NCBI GenBank assembly: GCA_902712845.1
Contig: LR743504.1
Coordinates: forward strand, 1,772,001-1,836,000
DNA from: Methylobacterium bullatum
GTDB taxonomy: Bacteria > Pseudomonadota > Alphaproteobacteria > Rhizobiales > Beijerinckiaceae
Length of the DNA: 64,000 bases
Direction: 5' to 3'
Position 1 is the stretch's first letter, and each line of letters opens with the position of its first letter. Positions 53,818-64,000 of this stretch are shown here, piece by piece. The notes under the pieces are model-generated. The model made no database searches. It was not told the DNA's origin and saw nothing but the letters and a program-made list of their open reading frames with translations. The position numbers and the translations under genes are program-made.

Positions 53818-54430
53818 CGACCGGTCTATCCTCGGAGCGCCTCCCCCGTCCCGACCCTAACACAAGTGATATCTTGCATAGTGTCGAGAGTGCGGAAGTC
53901 TTGTTTGGCGCCCATAGCGTAAAGATACGGTCCAGTTTCCGCAAGGGGCCGGTCTAGGGATAGTAGCGCTGCGAATGTCTTGTTGCACTGCAACGGATTG
54001 GTCGGTTCTCGCGCCCCGGTATCCGGCCTTTCCGGCGGTTCGCGAGGATTCTGCGCAATTGTCCGCTCTTGCTTGGGCGGCACGAAGACTTTTGCGGTGC
54101 GGGAATGTCGACAATATTCAACATTCTGCGTTCCACCGCTGCTGAGCGCCTCGTACCGATCTCCACTCCCGGTGTTCCGATTATGTGGCGGGATCGGGCG
54201 CGGTTCGCCGTGGCTGGATGGTGTTCACGTCGGGCTGTCCTCGTGAAAGTCGTCCATCGGTCTTGCGTCCTGGAACCAGCGACGCTCGAAAGGACTGAGC
54301 GAGGGACGCGTCGGCTTGCCGGTGCGAGTCTGCTCGGGTTGCCGTGTCGTCGAACGCCCGGCGGCGCGAGCTCGTCCGGGCGGTCCTTTCACGCGGCCCT
54401 CGATCCCATCAACGGAACCTCGAACCCACC
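53818..54430. other. Long intergenic region upstream of the CoA-transferase gene
   Basis: A 613-base region between divergent genes. It contains a perfect palindrome GTTGCA-C-TGCAAC (53982-53994), in the same TGC-N3-GCA form as PhaR sites. I see no credible protein gene: short frames on both strands have poor third-position bias. The right half may carry the promoter and leader of the bestrophin-like gene. Confidence 0.5.
53982..53994. promoter_or_regulatory. Palindrome resembling a PhaR-type operator
   Basis: Perfect 6-bp half-sites GTTGCA and TGCAAC around one C, 165 bases upstream of the CoA-transferase start. The core TGC-N3-GCA matches the pattern reported for the PHB regulator PhaR (CTGC-N3-GCAG) apart from the outer base. 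Regulator identity is inference. Confidence 0.35.
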
Positions 54431-55351
54431 ATGATCGTCCGTTCGCGTCCAAACCTGATGGCGGTGCTGTTCACGCTCCAGGGCTCGATCCTGCCGAGGG
54501 TGGCGCTGAAGGTGAGTTTCATCACCGCGGCTGCCATCGGTGTCGTCGCGGTGGAGCGGGCATGGCCCCATCCCTTCCCGATGAGTGCCGGCATCGGCCC
54601 CTTCACCCTGGTCGGGCTGGCGCTCTCGATCTTCCTGAGTTTCCGCAACGGGGCCTGCTACGACCGTTGGTGGGAGGCGCGCAAAGCCTGGGGAACGCTG
54701 ATCCTCGAAGCGCGCTCCTTTGCACGCCTCCTAGCTGCGCTCCTGCCCGAGGAGCAGCATCGCGCCCTCCGTGCGCGGGCGTTGAGGCGCGTCATGGCCT
54801 TCGCCCTCGCCCTGCACGCGCAAATGCGCCGAGGCGACGAGGCAGCGGCCGCGATGCCGTGGCTTCCCGAGGCGGAGGCGGCGGATCTGCACGCCCGGCC
54901 CAGTCCGGCCGAGGCGGTGCTCGTCCACCAATTGGCCGATCTGGGGCAGGCCCGGCGCGAGGGCGCTGTCTCCGACATCCTGTTCGGCCTGGTGGAGCAG
55001 AAGATCGCCGCCCTCGGTCAGGTCCAGATCGTCTGCGAGCGCATCCAGAGCACGCCGCTCCCCTTCGCCTACACCCTGCTCCTGTACCGCACGGCCTGGA
55101 TCTACTGTCTGCTCCTGCCCTTCGGGCTGGCGGGCACCCTGGGCTGGGTGACGCCGCTCGTGACGGCGCTGGTGGCCTACACCTTCTTCGGCCTCGATGC
55201 CCTGGGGGACGAGCTGGAGGATCCGTTCGGCACCGAGCCCAACGACCTGCCCCTCGATGCCCTCGTCCGCGTGGTGGAGGGGATCGTCCGCGATGCCCTC
55301 GGTGAACCCGCGCCGCCGCCCCTCGCGCCTGAGGGCTTCCTCCTGCGCTGA
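54431..55351 (+). CDS. Bestrophin/YneE-family membrane channel
   Basis: A 306-residue membrane protein of the bacterial bestrophin (YneE, UPF0187) family, homologues of Ca2+-activated chloride channels; bacterial members conduct ions as pentamers. Helices lie at about 28-46 and 55-75, then a cytosolic helical region, then 214-235 and 240-260. Family motifs include SIFLSFRNGACYDRWWEARKAWG and the C-terminal FFGLDALGDELEDPFGTEPNDLPLD. ATG 54431 gives the canonical start. Not obviously in an operon. Confidence 0.92.
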   Translation: MIVRSRPNLMAVLFTLQGSILPRVALKVSFITAAAIGVVAVERAWPHPFPMSAGIGPFTLVGLALSIFLSFRNGACYDRWWEARKAWGTLILEARSFARLLAALLPEEQHRALRARALRRVMAFALALHAQMRRGDEAAAAMPWLPEAEAADLHARPSPAEAVLVHQLADLGQARREGAVSDILFGLVEQKIAALGQVQIVCERIQSTPLPFAYTLLLYRTAWIYCLLLPFGLAGTLGWVTPLVTALVAYTFFGLDALGDELEDPFGTEPNDLPLDALVRVVEGIVRDALGEPAPPPLAPEGFLLR

Positions 55352-55373
55352 GGCGACGGCCTGGGCGATCCGC

Positions 55374-56531
<1,158 letters not shown>

Positions 56532-56896
56532 TCACGGGCCTGATCCCCGCATTGTGGCCGCTCCCTCCGCCGAGGCACAGGCCAAAAAGGGGGCGGTCAC
56601 CGGCTGTTCGCGCATCAATCCGCCCCGTTCGTAACAGGGAGGGGGCGCTTGGGCGGGCTGGGTGGCACGGCTCACGTGATCGTGCGGCATCCCGCCCAGG
56701 ATCGCCATGGGGTGTGGATGCGGCCGCTGGTCCGGTAAATGCTTGCAATCGGAACGAAATGACGAGACTTTCGGATGTTGGGAGCCCCTCGTCCGGCTCG
56801 CGTCCGATGCCCGGGGCGCGGAGCCGAATGCGAGGACTCGGTGTCGCCGCTCGTGCGTCGTATCGTCTGGATCTGGGGATCGATCACGTGGTGTCT

Positions 56897-57364
56897 ATGG
56901 TCGATGCTCCGGAGCAGCAGGTGAGTTCCACCACGGATCCGCTGCTGCTGGACAATCAGCTCTGCTACGCGCTCTACGCCGCCGCGCATCGGATCACCCG
57001 GTCGTACCGGCCCATGCTGGAGCGGATGGGGCTGACCTATCCGCAATATCTGGTCCTCCTCGTCCTGTGGGAGACCGATGGCGTGACGGTGTCGGATATC
57101 GGTCGCCGCCTGAGGCTCGATTCCGGCACGCTGACGCCGGTTCTGAAACGGCTCGAGACGGCCGGTTTCCTAATCCGCAACCGACGGCGGAGTGACGAGC
57201 GCGAGGTCGAAATCCAACTGACCCAGCATGGCCGTGACCTTCGCGCCGAGGCCCGCCTCGTGCGGGAATCGGTGATGTGCCAGCTCAATATGTCGGAGCC
57301 GGAGGTCCAGGCCATGCGCGCCGACCTCAATGCCCTGATCGAGAACCTCAGCGCCGCCGGTTGA
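56897..57364 (+). CDS. ohrR: MarR-family organic hydroperoxide regulator, 2-Cys OhrR
   Basis: A 155-residue MarR-type repressor. The OhrR signature LLLDNQLCYALYAAAHRI holds the reactive Cys23; Cys128 in ESVMCQL is the partner thiol of 2-Cys OhrR proteins. The winged helix is VTVSDIGRRLRLDSGTLTPVLKRLETAGFLIRNRRRSDEREV. Oxidation by organic peroxides releases DNA and derepresses ohr. Unusually, no ohr gene is adjacent, so the target lies elsewhere. ATG 56897 fits the family N-terminus; no strong RBS is visible. Confidence 0.9.
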   Translation: MVDAPEQQVSSTTDPLLLDNQLCYALYAAAHRITRSYRPMLERMGLTYPQYLVLLVLWETDGVTVSDIGRRLRLDSGTLTPVLKRLETAGFLIRNRRRSDEREVEIQLTQHGRDLRAEARLVRESVMCQLNMSEPEVQAMRADLNALIENLSAAG

Positions 57365-57764
57365 ACACCGCCCTGCATCGCCGCGCCGAGAGTTGACTCC
57401 GCCGGTTCCGTCCGAATTCGCGGTGTCACACGCGTGTCGTAGGAACGCGGGCTCTCTAAGCTGAAGGCATGGAAGCCGTTTTAGTTTGCCGGATAAGTTT
57501 TGCCTTGAGGGCAATCTTCTTTTTCCGTTAGAGCCAATCCGTGTCCGATACGCCGAAGCCAGTCTCGGCTGTTCCATCCTCGCGAGCCCGTCCTCGCGTG
57601 ACAGACAGGGGGCTTCCGATGGTCCGGAGTTCGATGGTCCTCGTACCGATCGCTCACGCTGAGAAAACGCCGGTCTCGTCGCGCATGCGTACAGTGCCCC
57701 GTCTCGAACTTCGCCGTTGGGCTCGGCCCGTCGAACCCGGACGGCGGCTGGGCGTTCACCTGCC
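57365..57764. other. Intergenic region between ohrR and the Nudix gene
   Basis: A 400-base gap. It holds a terminator-like hairpin (57500-57526) and a stretch 57541-57764 with an open frame starting GTG at 57541, but composition and lack of a ribosome-binding site argue against a gene. Local composition around 57470-57530 is AT-richer, suitable for a promoter. Confidence 0.5.
57500..57526 (+). terminator. Candidate terminator downstream of ohrR
   Basis: Stem TTGCC / GGCAA with a TTGAG loop (57500-57514) followed by a T-rich run TCTTCTTTTT. It sits 136 bases past the ohrR stop. Confidence 0.45.
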
Positions 57765-58253
57765 ATGAGTTCAGTCCAATTGGAGAGTGAGGCGGAGCCT
57801 CGACGCCAAGTCGGTGCCTTGCCGTTCCGGCGCCTTCCGGATGGCGGGTTCAAGATCCTCCTCATCACATCGCGCGAGAGCCGCCGGTGGGTGATCCCGA
57901 AAGGCTGGCCGATGAAGGGGCGCAAGCCCTTCGAGGCCGCCGCCCGGGAAGCCTATGAGGAGGCCGGTCTCCTGGGCGAGATCGGCAAGAGGCCGCTCGG
58001 CTTCTATCTCTACGAGAAACGCCTGAAGAGCCGCGATTTCGTCCTCTGCCAGGTCAAGGTGTTCCCCCTGGAAGTGCGTAAGCAGCTCAAGCACTGGCCG
58101 GAGCGGAACGAGCGCGAGGACCGCTGGTTCTCTCCCTCCGACGCGGCGGAAGCCGTGGCCGAATCCGGCCTGGCGGGCATCATCCGAGCCGCCTGCAAGA
58201 GGGAAACCGGGCTGCTCGTTTCAAACGGATTGCTCAAAGGTGGCGAGAAGTGA
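57765..58253 (+). CDS. Nudix hydrolase
   Basis: A 162-residue Nudix protein. The box reads PKGWPMKGRKPFEAAAREAYEEAG: the REAYEE core and following Gly are kept, but the first Glu of the Gx5Ex7REUxEE consensus is Arg53. The rest (RRWVIPKGWPMKG) resembles the diphosphoinositol/Ap4A-type subgroup common in Rhizobiales. It would cleave a nucleoside or inositol diphosphate linked to another group. ATG 57765 is preferred to upstream starts because it matches the domain start. A tRNA gene follows. Confidence 0.88.
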   Translation: MSSVQLESEAEPRRQVGALPFRRLPDGGFKILLITSRESRRWVIPKGWPMKGRKPFEAAAREAYEEAGLLGEIGKRPLGFYLYEKRLKSRDFVLCQVKVFPLEVRKQLKHWPERNEREDRWFSPSDAAEAVAESGLAGIIRAACKRETGLLVSNGLLKGGEK

Positions 58254-58312
58254 TTGCCAAGCCGCGTTTGATCCGCTAACTCCCCGCTCGTCCCGACACG
58301 TCGCGACGATCG

Positions 58313-58387
58313 GCTGCTGTAGCTCAGTGGTAGAGCACCTCATTGGTAATGAGGAGGTCGACAGTTCAATCCTGTCCAGCAGCACCA
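58313..58387 (+). tRNA. tRNA-Thr (anticodon GGT)
   Basis: A complete cloverleaf of 75 bases with encoded CCA: acceptor GCTGCTG / CAGCAGC, D-arm GCTC-AGTGGTA-GAGC, anticodon arm CCTCA-TTGGTAA-TGAGG (GGT at loop centre) and T-arm GACAG-TTCAATC-CTGTC. GGT reads ACC/ACT threonine codons. Confidence 0.96.
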
Positions 58388-58652
58388 TCTTCCTTCACAA
58401 CATCGTTGATTGATCTGATGGTGTCCCGATGGTCATGGGACGTCTCGGTCGATTGCTTTGGACATGGCTGGGCACCCTACTGTCCTCCACATTTCGAACG
58501 AGCCGCGTCGCCATGAGGCGGATGTGGTGGCGATTGCCTTGACGCTGTCGCGGCCGAGGCGATAGGGCTACGCCCCGTCTCGGCAGCCGGCCTGCGAAAC
58601 CAAGGCTCGAGCGCGGGGCACTTGTGTGCGGCGGTGTCACCGGTTTCTCGGC

Positions 58653-59342
58653 ATGGCGGCTTCTGACACGGGAGCGGCAGCGCGAACGATCGAGGAAGCG
58701 ATCCGCGGCGCGGCGCCCCAGATCGATCGAGAGGGTTTCATCGTGAGCTTTGAGCCGGACCACAAGGCATTGGCGATTCCCGGCCCCGACGTTTCCGACG
58801 AGCGACCTTCGGCCGACGCGGAGTCCATTATCGCAGCCCTGGAGAGGGCGGCCGTTTCAGCCTCCGAGTCCCCGCCTTCGCGCAAGATGGTGGATATGGC
58901 CAAGCGTCTCGTCGTCGAACTGCGCGCAGCCTGCCGGGATCGGCCCGACGCCAAGCCGATGATCCTGCGCGGCCGCGCCGCTTTCAGGCAGGTTCAGGAC
59001 GCATATCGGCCCGAAGAGGCGGATGTGACCGAGGATGCGGTATCCGCTGAGCGCCGCGCTGCGAAGGCCGAGGCGGCCCGCCGTCGCGTGGCCGAGCGCG
59101 AGGAGGTGTTCGCGCAGAATGCCGAACGCATGCGCAAGATCGTGGGTGCGTTGACGGCCGCTGCGAAGACCGAGGATCCGGGCCGCTTCACGGTCCAGGC
59201 CGGCCTGTGCCAGCAGATCTGGGACGAGATCGGCCCCGCGGGCCCGGAAGGGCCTGCCCTGCTCAAAGCCTATCGCAAGGCGACGGCTTTGTTCTGGGCC
59301 AAGGCCGGTGTGCCCGAGCCCGGCAAGGCCGAGGACGCCTGA
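58653..59342 (+). CDS. Hypothetical protein (229 aa)
   Basis: A 229-residue soluble protein with no family I recognise. The N-terminal 90 residues are mixed helix/loop; residues 125-170 are a charged Ala/Arg/Glu coiled-coil-like stretch (ERRAAKAEAARRRVAEREEVFAQNAERM); the C-terminus ends PGKAEDA. No signal peptide. High third-position GC supports coding. It lies between tRNA-Thr and convergent argB. A start 9 codons upstream (58626) is possible. Confidence 0.65.
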   Translation: MAASDTGAAARTIEEAIRGAAPQIDREGFIVSFEPDHKALAIPGPDVSDERPSADAESIIAALERAAVSASESPPSRKMVDMAKRLVVELRAACRDRPDAKPMILRGRAAFRQVQDAYRPEEADVTEDAVSAERRAAKAEAARRRVAEREEVFAQNAERMRKIVGALTAAAKTEDPGRFTVQAGLCQQIWDEIGPAGPEGPALLKAYRKATALFWAKAGVPEPGKAEDA

Positions 59343-59414
59343 TGGTCTCCGGCCCCGGCCGGCTTCGAATTGCCGTGCCCCGGGACGCCGACGAGACGTC
59401 CCGGGGCTTCGTGG

Positions 59415-60326
59415 CTATGTACGGCGGATCAGCGTACCCGCGCCGTGGTCGGTGAAGAGTTCCAGCAGCACCGCGTGGCTGACCTTGCCGTCGAGGATGA
59501 CCACGGCCTCGACGCCCTGTTCCAGCGCGTAGATACAGGTCTCGATCTTCGGAATCATCCCGCCCGTGATGGTGCCGTCGGCGATGAGGCGGCGGCAATC
59601 CTCGAGGGTCAGGTCGGTGATCAGCTTCTTGTCCTTGTCGAGCACGCCCGGCACGTCGGTGAGCAGCAGCAGGCGTTTGGCCCGTAGCGCCCCGGCGATG
59701 GCGCCGGCAAAGGTGTCGGCATTGACGTTGTAAGTCTGGCCGTCCGCCCCGAAGGCGACCGGGGCGAGGACCGGAATCAGCTCGGCTTTCAGCACCGCAT
59801 CGAGGACGCCGCGTTCCACGTGCTCGGGCTCGCCCACGAGGCCGAGATCGATCTCCTGCTCGGTCTGGCTCTCCGGGTCGAGGACGGTGCGCGTCGCCTT
59901 GCGGGCGCGGACCATGTTGCCGTCCTTGCCGCAGAGGCCGATGGCGCGGCCCCCCTCGGCTGAGATCCAGCCGACGATCTGTTTGTTGATCGAGCCGGCG
60001 AGCACCATCTCGACCACCTCCACGGTGGCCTCGTCGGTGACGCGCAGGCCGCCGCGGAACTCGGATTCGATACCGAGCCGGCCGAGCATCCGCCCGATCT
60101 GCGGGCCGCCGCCATGAACGACGATGGGCTTGAGGCCGGATTGCTCGAGGAGGACGATGTCCTCGGCGAAATCCTCCGCCGCTGCGCGGTCGCCCATGGC
60201 GTGGCCGCCATACTTGATGACGACGATTTCCTGGTCGTAGCGCTGCATGTGCGGGAGCGCCTGGACCAAGACCTCGGCGCGGACATGCACGTTCGGGAGG
60301 GCGTCTTTTGCCAGAGATTCTTTCAT
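59415..60326 (-). CDS. argB: Acetylglutamate kinase
   Basis: Phosphorylates N-acetylglutamate in arginine biosynthesis. The 303-residue protein has KYGGHAMGD (from Lys38), VHGGGPQIG (about 70-78), [36 protein letters not shown] and GGMIPKIE, all family signatures. The N-terminal extension (1-30) resembles arginine-sensitive hexameric enzymes, so feedback inhibition is likely. ATG 60326. No other arg genes are adjacent. Confidence 0.96.
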   Translation of the reverse strand: MKESLAKDALPNVHVRAEVLVQALPHMQRYDQEIVVIKYGGHAMGDRAAAEDFAEDIVLLEQSGLKPIVVHGGGPQIGRMLGRLGIESEFRGGLRVTDEATVEVVEMVLAGSINKQIVGWISAEGGRAIGLCGKDGNMVRARKATRTVLDPESQTEQEIDLGLVGEPEHVERGVLDAVLKAELIPVLAPVAFGADGQTYNVNADTFAGAIAGALRAKRLLLLTDVPGVLDKDKKLITDLTLEDCRRLIADGTITGGMIPKIETCIYALEQGVEAVVILDGKVSHAVLLELFTDHGAGTLIRRT

Positions 60327-60550
60327 CGTGAGGCACTGTCCTCGCTACGGCGCCGGTTCGGGATGCGCGACGACGCGCTTCTAGCGCAGCGATGTCGCAC
60401 TGCGAAGCGCCATGGCCGCCAAAGCTTGGAAAAATGGTCCCGCCGTGAAAGGCGGATCCGTGGTGAGCACGGCCACACTGAAGGGGGGCATAACCATGCG
60501 TTAACCCTGTCCTGTGATCCTTTGGGAGATTGCACAGGACGTTCCCTTCG

Positions 60551-60814
60551 ATGCTTGCCACGGATCCCACCGTCGCCCGTCCGACCCTCACCGGCCTTCG
60601 GAACCTGGCTGCCGCCCTCGCCCAAATCGGGAAGGACACCGCTTCTCCCGCAGAAATCTGGCGCAGGCTGACCGACAGCTACGTCGTCGATCTCGATGCC
60701 GTCGCCAGCATCCTGCCCAGCGCCGAGCCCGAGCCGACCTGGCTCGTGTCCCGTAGCGAGGACCGCCTCGTCACCGGCCGATCGCGGGCCGGCAAGGTGT
60801 CGCCTCGCGCATGA
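60551..60814 (+). CDS. Small hypothetical protein (87 aa)
   Basis: An 87-residue protein: a helical segment (RNLAAALAQIGKDTASPAEIWRRLTDSYVVDLDAVASIL) and an Arg-rich tail. No signal peptide, no recognised family. GC-rich third positions and an AGGACG sequence upstream support coding. It is divergent from argB across 224 bases. Confidence 0.55.
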   Translation: MLATDPTVARPTLTGLRNLAAALAQIGKDTASPAEIWRRLTDSYVVDLDAVASILPSAEPEPTWLVSRSEDRLVTGRSRAGKVSPRA

Positions 60815-60874
60815 AGCCGAAGTCTTCGTGCCGCGCATGAGAGCCATGTCCGGCCGGGGGCGAGGCCACCTTGC

Positions 60875-60893
60875 GACAGGTTTGGCATCTGTC
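60875..60893 (+). promoter_or_regulatory. Inverted repeat and possible promoter upstream of the 91-aa gene
   Basis: GACAG-N9-CTGTC dyad (60875-60893) lies between TTGCGA and TGCTAG, which could be -35 and -10 elements with 18 bases between them. The transcript would start about 105 bases before the ATG at 61011. Confidence 0.35.
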
Positions 60894-60929
60894 ATGCTAG
60901 ACCAAGTCCAATAAAAAACGAGGAGGAAC

Positions 60930-61007
60930 GCTCAGGCAACAATCACGCGGCAGCTCGACGCCTGAGCAACACCGCGGACCTTATTCGCCGAACCGAAAAA
61001 GGGGTCC
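60930..61007 (+). promoter_or_regulatory. Structured leader of the 91-aa gene
   Basis: Two nested inverted repeats in the leader: GCTCAGGC (60930-60937) with GCCTGAGC (60960-60967), and CGGACC (60975-60980) with GGTCCG near 61003-61008. The second would tuck the AAGGGG ribosome-binding sequence into a hairpin. An unused GAGGAGG precedes the first stem. Confidence 0.4.
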
Positions 61008-61010
61008 GTC

Positions 61011-61286
61011 ATGTCCGAATTGTTAGCCGTCGCACTCGTTTGCTCCAGCATGATCGCGGCGCAGGATTGCTCCCGCACCACCGCCCTCGACGTCATCGTG
61101 TCACCCGCGCACACGCCGATGGAATGCATGATCCATGGCCAGACCATGGCCGCCTCCACCTGGAGCGCCGATGGCGAAAAGCGCTACGTCAAGGTGACCT
61201 GCGAGCGGCGTCACGCCGATTTTCGTGGCCTGCGCCGGGCCGGTTACGCCGCCGCCATCGTCCTCGTACCGCGTCACGCGATCTGA
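61011..61286 (+). CDS. Small Cys-containing hypothetical protein (91 aa)
   Basis: A 91-residue protein with four Cys (11, 20, 39, 64), a hydrophobic start (SELLAVALVCSSMIAAQ) that could be a signal peptide, and a basic C-terminus (ERRHADFRGLRRAGYAAAIVLVPRHAI). No family recognised. GC-rich codon bias and AAGGGG upstream support it. If exported, the Cys residues may form two disulfides; that is inference. Confidence 0.65.
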   Translation: MSELLAVALVCSSMIAAQDCSRTTALDVIVSPAHTPMECMIHGQTMAASTWSADGEKRYVKVTCERRHADFRGLRRAGYAAAIVLVPRHAI

Positions 61287-61400
61287 GCGATCCCGCCAGC
61301 AGGACCCCGAAGGTCGATCGAGGCCCGCCGCCTTGCAAATCTCCCAGGCGGGTTTCGCAGATGTGGCCGCAGGTTCTGCGATAAAAACCTGCTTCGCGCC

Positions 61401-62192
61401 TCACGCCTCGATCCGGAGCGTCTCGCCCCGTTCGAGGCGGCCCCCATGGAGCACCTCCGCGTAGACCCCGCAATCGGTATGGCCGAGGCGCGTGGAGAGC
61501 GTCCGGGGGATCGCGAGGTCGCGGATGCCGGTCGCCGGATCGACATTCGTCGCCGCACAGCGCTCTGTCCGCTTTGAGATCCGCAGGCGCACGCCTCCCG
61601 ACGTGGTGAGAATGCGCCCGACGAGGTCGAGTTCGGCGAAGGGGGGAAGGCCGGAGAGGTGAAGGTTTGCGCGGAAGCGCAACGGATCGACGGGCGCGCC
61701 CACCATGTCCTCCGTCGCCGCGACGCTGGCGAGGTTGAGGAGCGAGACGAAGCCGCGTGCTGAATCGGTGAAGCGGAATCCGTCCGGTGCGGTGAGCAGC
61801 CTCGGCGGCCCGCGCAGGGCGTCCGCGAATTCGGCACGGAAGAACGCTTCCACCGCCTCGCGCCCTTCCGGCGTCGAGAGGTCGGCCTCGACGGCGATGC
61901 CGTCCCCCTGGCGGATCGTCAGCACCGATGTTTCGTCGTCGTAGCGAGTACTGAGGCGGGCCAGGGCCTCGTTGCGCATCAGCATCAGGAACTTGATCTT
62001 GGGCTGATGCTTGGGCGCGGCCGGATCGAAGCCGGACGGCCCGTTCTCGAGGGCGAAGAGCCGGTCGCCCGGAAAATAGCGTCCCGCTTCCAGCGCCGCT
62101 CCCTCCAGCCCCTCGGGTGAGAGCCCCTTCACGGGGTAGCGGTGGAGCGCTTCGAGGCGCAGTTCGGGGAGGTTCGTCGGCGTCGCGGTCAT
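61401..62192 (-). CDS. MOSC domain protein
   Basis: A 263-residue MOSC protein of the YcbX/mARC-like type: N-terminal beta-barrel ([38 protein letters not shown]) and C-terminal MOSC domain with the candidate molybdenum-binding Cys in [14 protein letters not shown]. Such proteins reduce N-hydroxylated compounds using a sulfurated molybdenum cofactor. No redox partner is adjacent. ATG 62192 is one choice; 62216 is possible. Confidence 0.85.
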   Translation of the reverse strand: MTATPTNLPELRLEALHRYPVKGLSPEGLEGAALEAGRYFPGDRLFALENGPSGFDPAAPKHQPKIKFLMLMRNEALARLSTRYDDETSVLTIRQGDGIAVEADLSTPEGREAVEAFFRAEFADALRGPPRLLTAPDGFRFTDSARGFVSLLNLASVAATEDMVGAPVDPLRFRANLHLSGLPPFAELDLVGRILTTSGGVRLRISKRTERCAATNVDPATGIRDLAIPRTLSTRLGHTDCGVYAEVLHGGRLERGETLRIEA

Positions 62193-62240
62193 CCCATCAG
62201 CCTCGCCCGAAGCCATACTCGCGCGCAAGTCCGTGATCGG

Positions 62241-62268
62241 GTCTTGTGGTGCTCATTTGCAACACTAC
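62241..62268 (+). promoter_or_regulatory. Candidate heat-shock promoter of clpB
   Basis: CTTG (62241-62244) followed 16 bases later by CACTACAT (62261-62268), a partial match to the alphaproteobacterial RpoH pattern (CTTG-N16/17-CCCATnT). Weak but sensibly placed 126 bases before the clpB start. Confidence 0.3.
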
Positions 62269-62394
62269 ATCGTGAGCAATCGGCGGCCCTCGCGGCGCCG
62301 AGGCTTCCCGGACCATCCGGTCGGGAAGCGACGTCTCGACGGGGCCGCGCCGCTTGGCGGGCGGTGGATCGTCGGCACGGGGGAGAGGAAGACG

Positions 62395-64000
<1,606 letters not shown>

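Noticed and set aside
51907..53922. 671-codon plus-strand frame opposite the CoA-transferase
   Set aside because: It is antisense to a protein with clear family motifs and its composition is Val/His/Asp/Leu-biased like other shadows.
57541..57768. 75-residue frame between ohrR and the Nudix gene
   Set aside because: GTG start without a ribosome-binding site, Arg/Pro-rich chance-like composition, and overlap with the Nudix start.
58423..58441. Inverted repeat GTCCCgATG/CATGGGAC shortly after tRNA-Thr as an attachment site
   Set aside because: No integrase or repeat of the tRNA 3' end is nearby; it is more likely a simple hairpin.

Overview
The window is a high-GC chromosomal segment from an alphaproteobacterium, most probably a Methylobacteriaceae (Methylobacterium/Methylorubrum) strain. 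The best marker is a MeaB GTPase that, from memory, closely matches the Methylobacterium protein. Supporting signs are single-copy alphaproteobacterial housekeeping genes (uvrD, accA, zwf, argB, clpB), a polyhydroxybutyrate/acetoacetate gene set, and GTG/TTG starts with strong GC bias at third positions. I see no rRNA, CRISPR array, insertion sequence or prophage. One tRNA gene (Thr, anticodon GGT) is present.

Layout. 1-6.1 kb: a small secreted protein, UvrD helicase, a PhoH-like ATPase, a His/Met/Arg-rich secreted peptide and a YafK-type L,D-transpeptidase lipoprotein. 6.5-10.9 kb: accA; then patatin-like lipase, acetoacetate decarboxylase and 3-hydroxybutyrate dehydrogenase; then a CsbD/DUF883-like stress protein. 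11-16.5 kb: meaB overlapping a C15-type peptidase, a Tat/lipobox esterase, an acidic protein, a VOC protein and a YcbB-type L,D-transpeptidase. 16.6-21.7 kb: an SDR, an AraC regulator with an alpha/beta hydrolase, zwf and a GntR regulator. 21.8-27.5 kb: a chemoreceptor and a GntR-regulated DctPQM TRAP transporter. 27.5-32 kb: LOG-type phosphoribohydrolase, LysM protein and Atm1-type ABC exporter.

32.2-39.8 kb holds the most interesting locus. It is a tight co-directional run of six genes: carrier protein, acyl-CoA-dehydrogenase-like protein, class II synthetase-like amino acid:[carrier protein] ligase, DUF1839 protein, GH2 beta-mannosidase-like protein, and a tandem alpha/beta hydrolase. Four junctions overlap or nearly touch. 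It looks like a non-ribosomal pathway that activates an amino acid, loads it on a carrier protein, and probably hands it through a BtrH-like cysteine acyltransferase (DUF1839) to an unknown, possibly glycan, acceptor. An ADP-ribosylglycohydrolase and an MFS transporter follow.

42-45.6 kb: an AT-richer patch leads into a roughly 1,000-residue RTX protein built of five composite repeats, and a second, smaller RTX protein lies at 50.7-51.7 kb. Between them are a FecBCD-type ABC importer and UDP-glucose dehydrogenase. 51.8-57.4 kb: a fused CoA-transferase, bestrophin-like channel, periplasmic asparaginase and 2-Cys OhrR. 57.8-64 kb: Nudix hydrolase, tRNA-Thr, several lineage-specific small proteins, argB, a MOSC protein and the 5' part of clpB, which runs off the end.

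The genes suggest a metabolically versatile methylotroph. PHB-derived acetoacetate is handled by bdhA, adc and the CoA-transferase, cobalamin mutases are protected by MeaB, and the envelope is remodelled by two L,D-transpeptidases and a LysM protein. All function calls come from reading motifs by eye; no database search was run.
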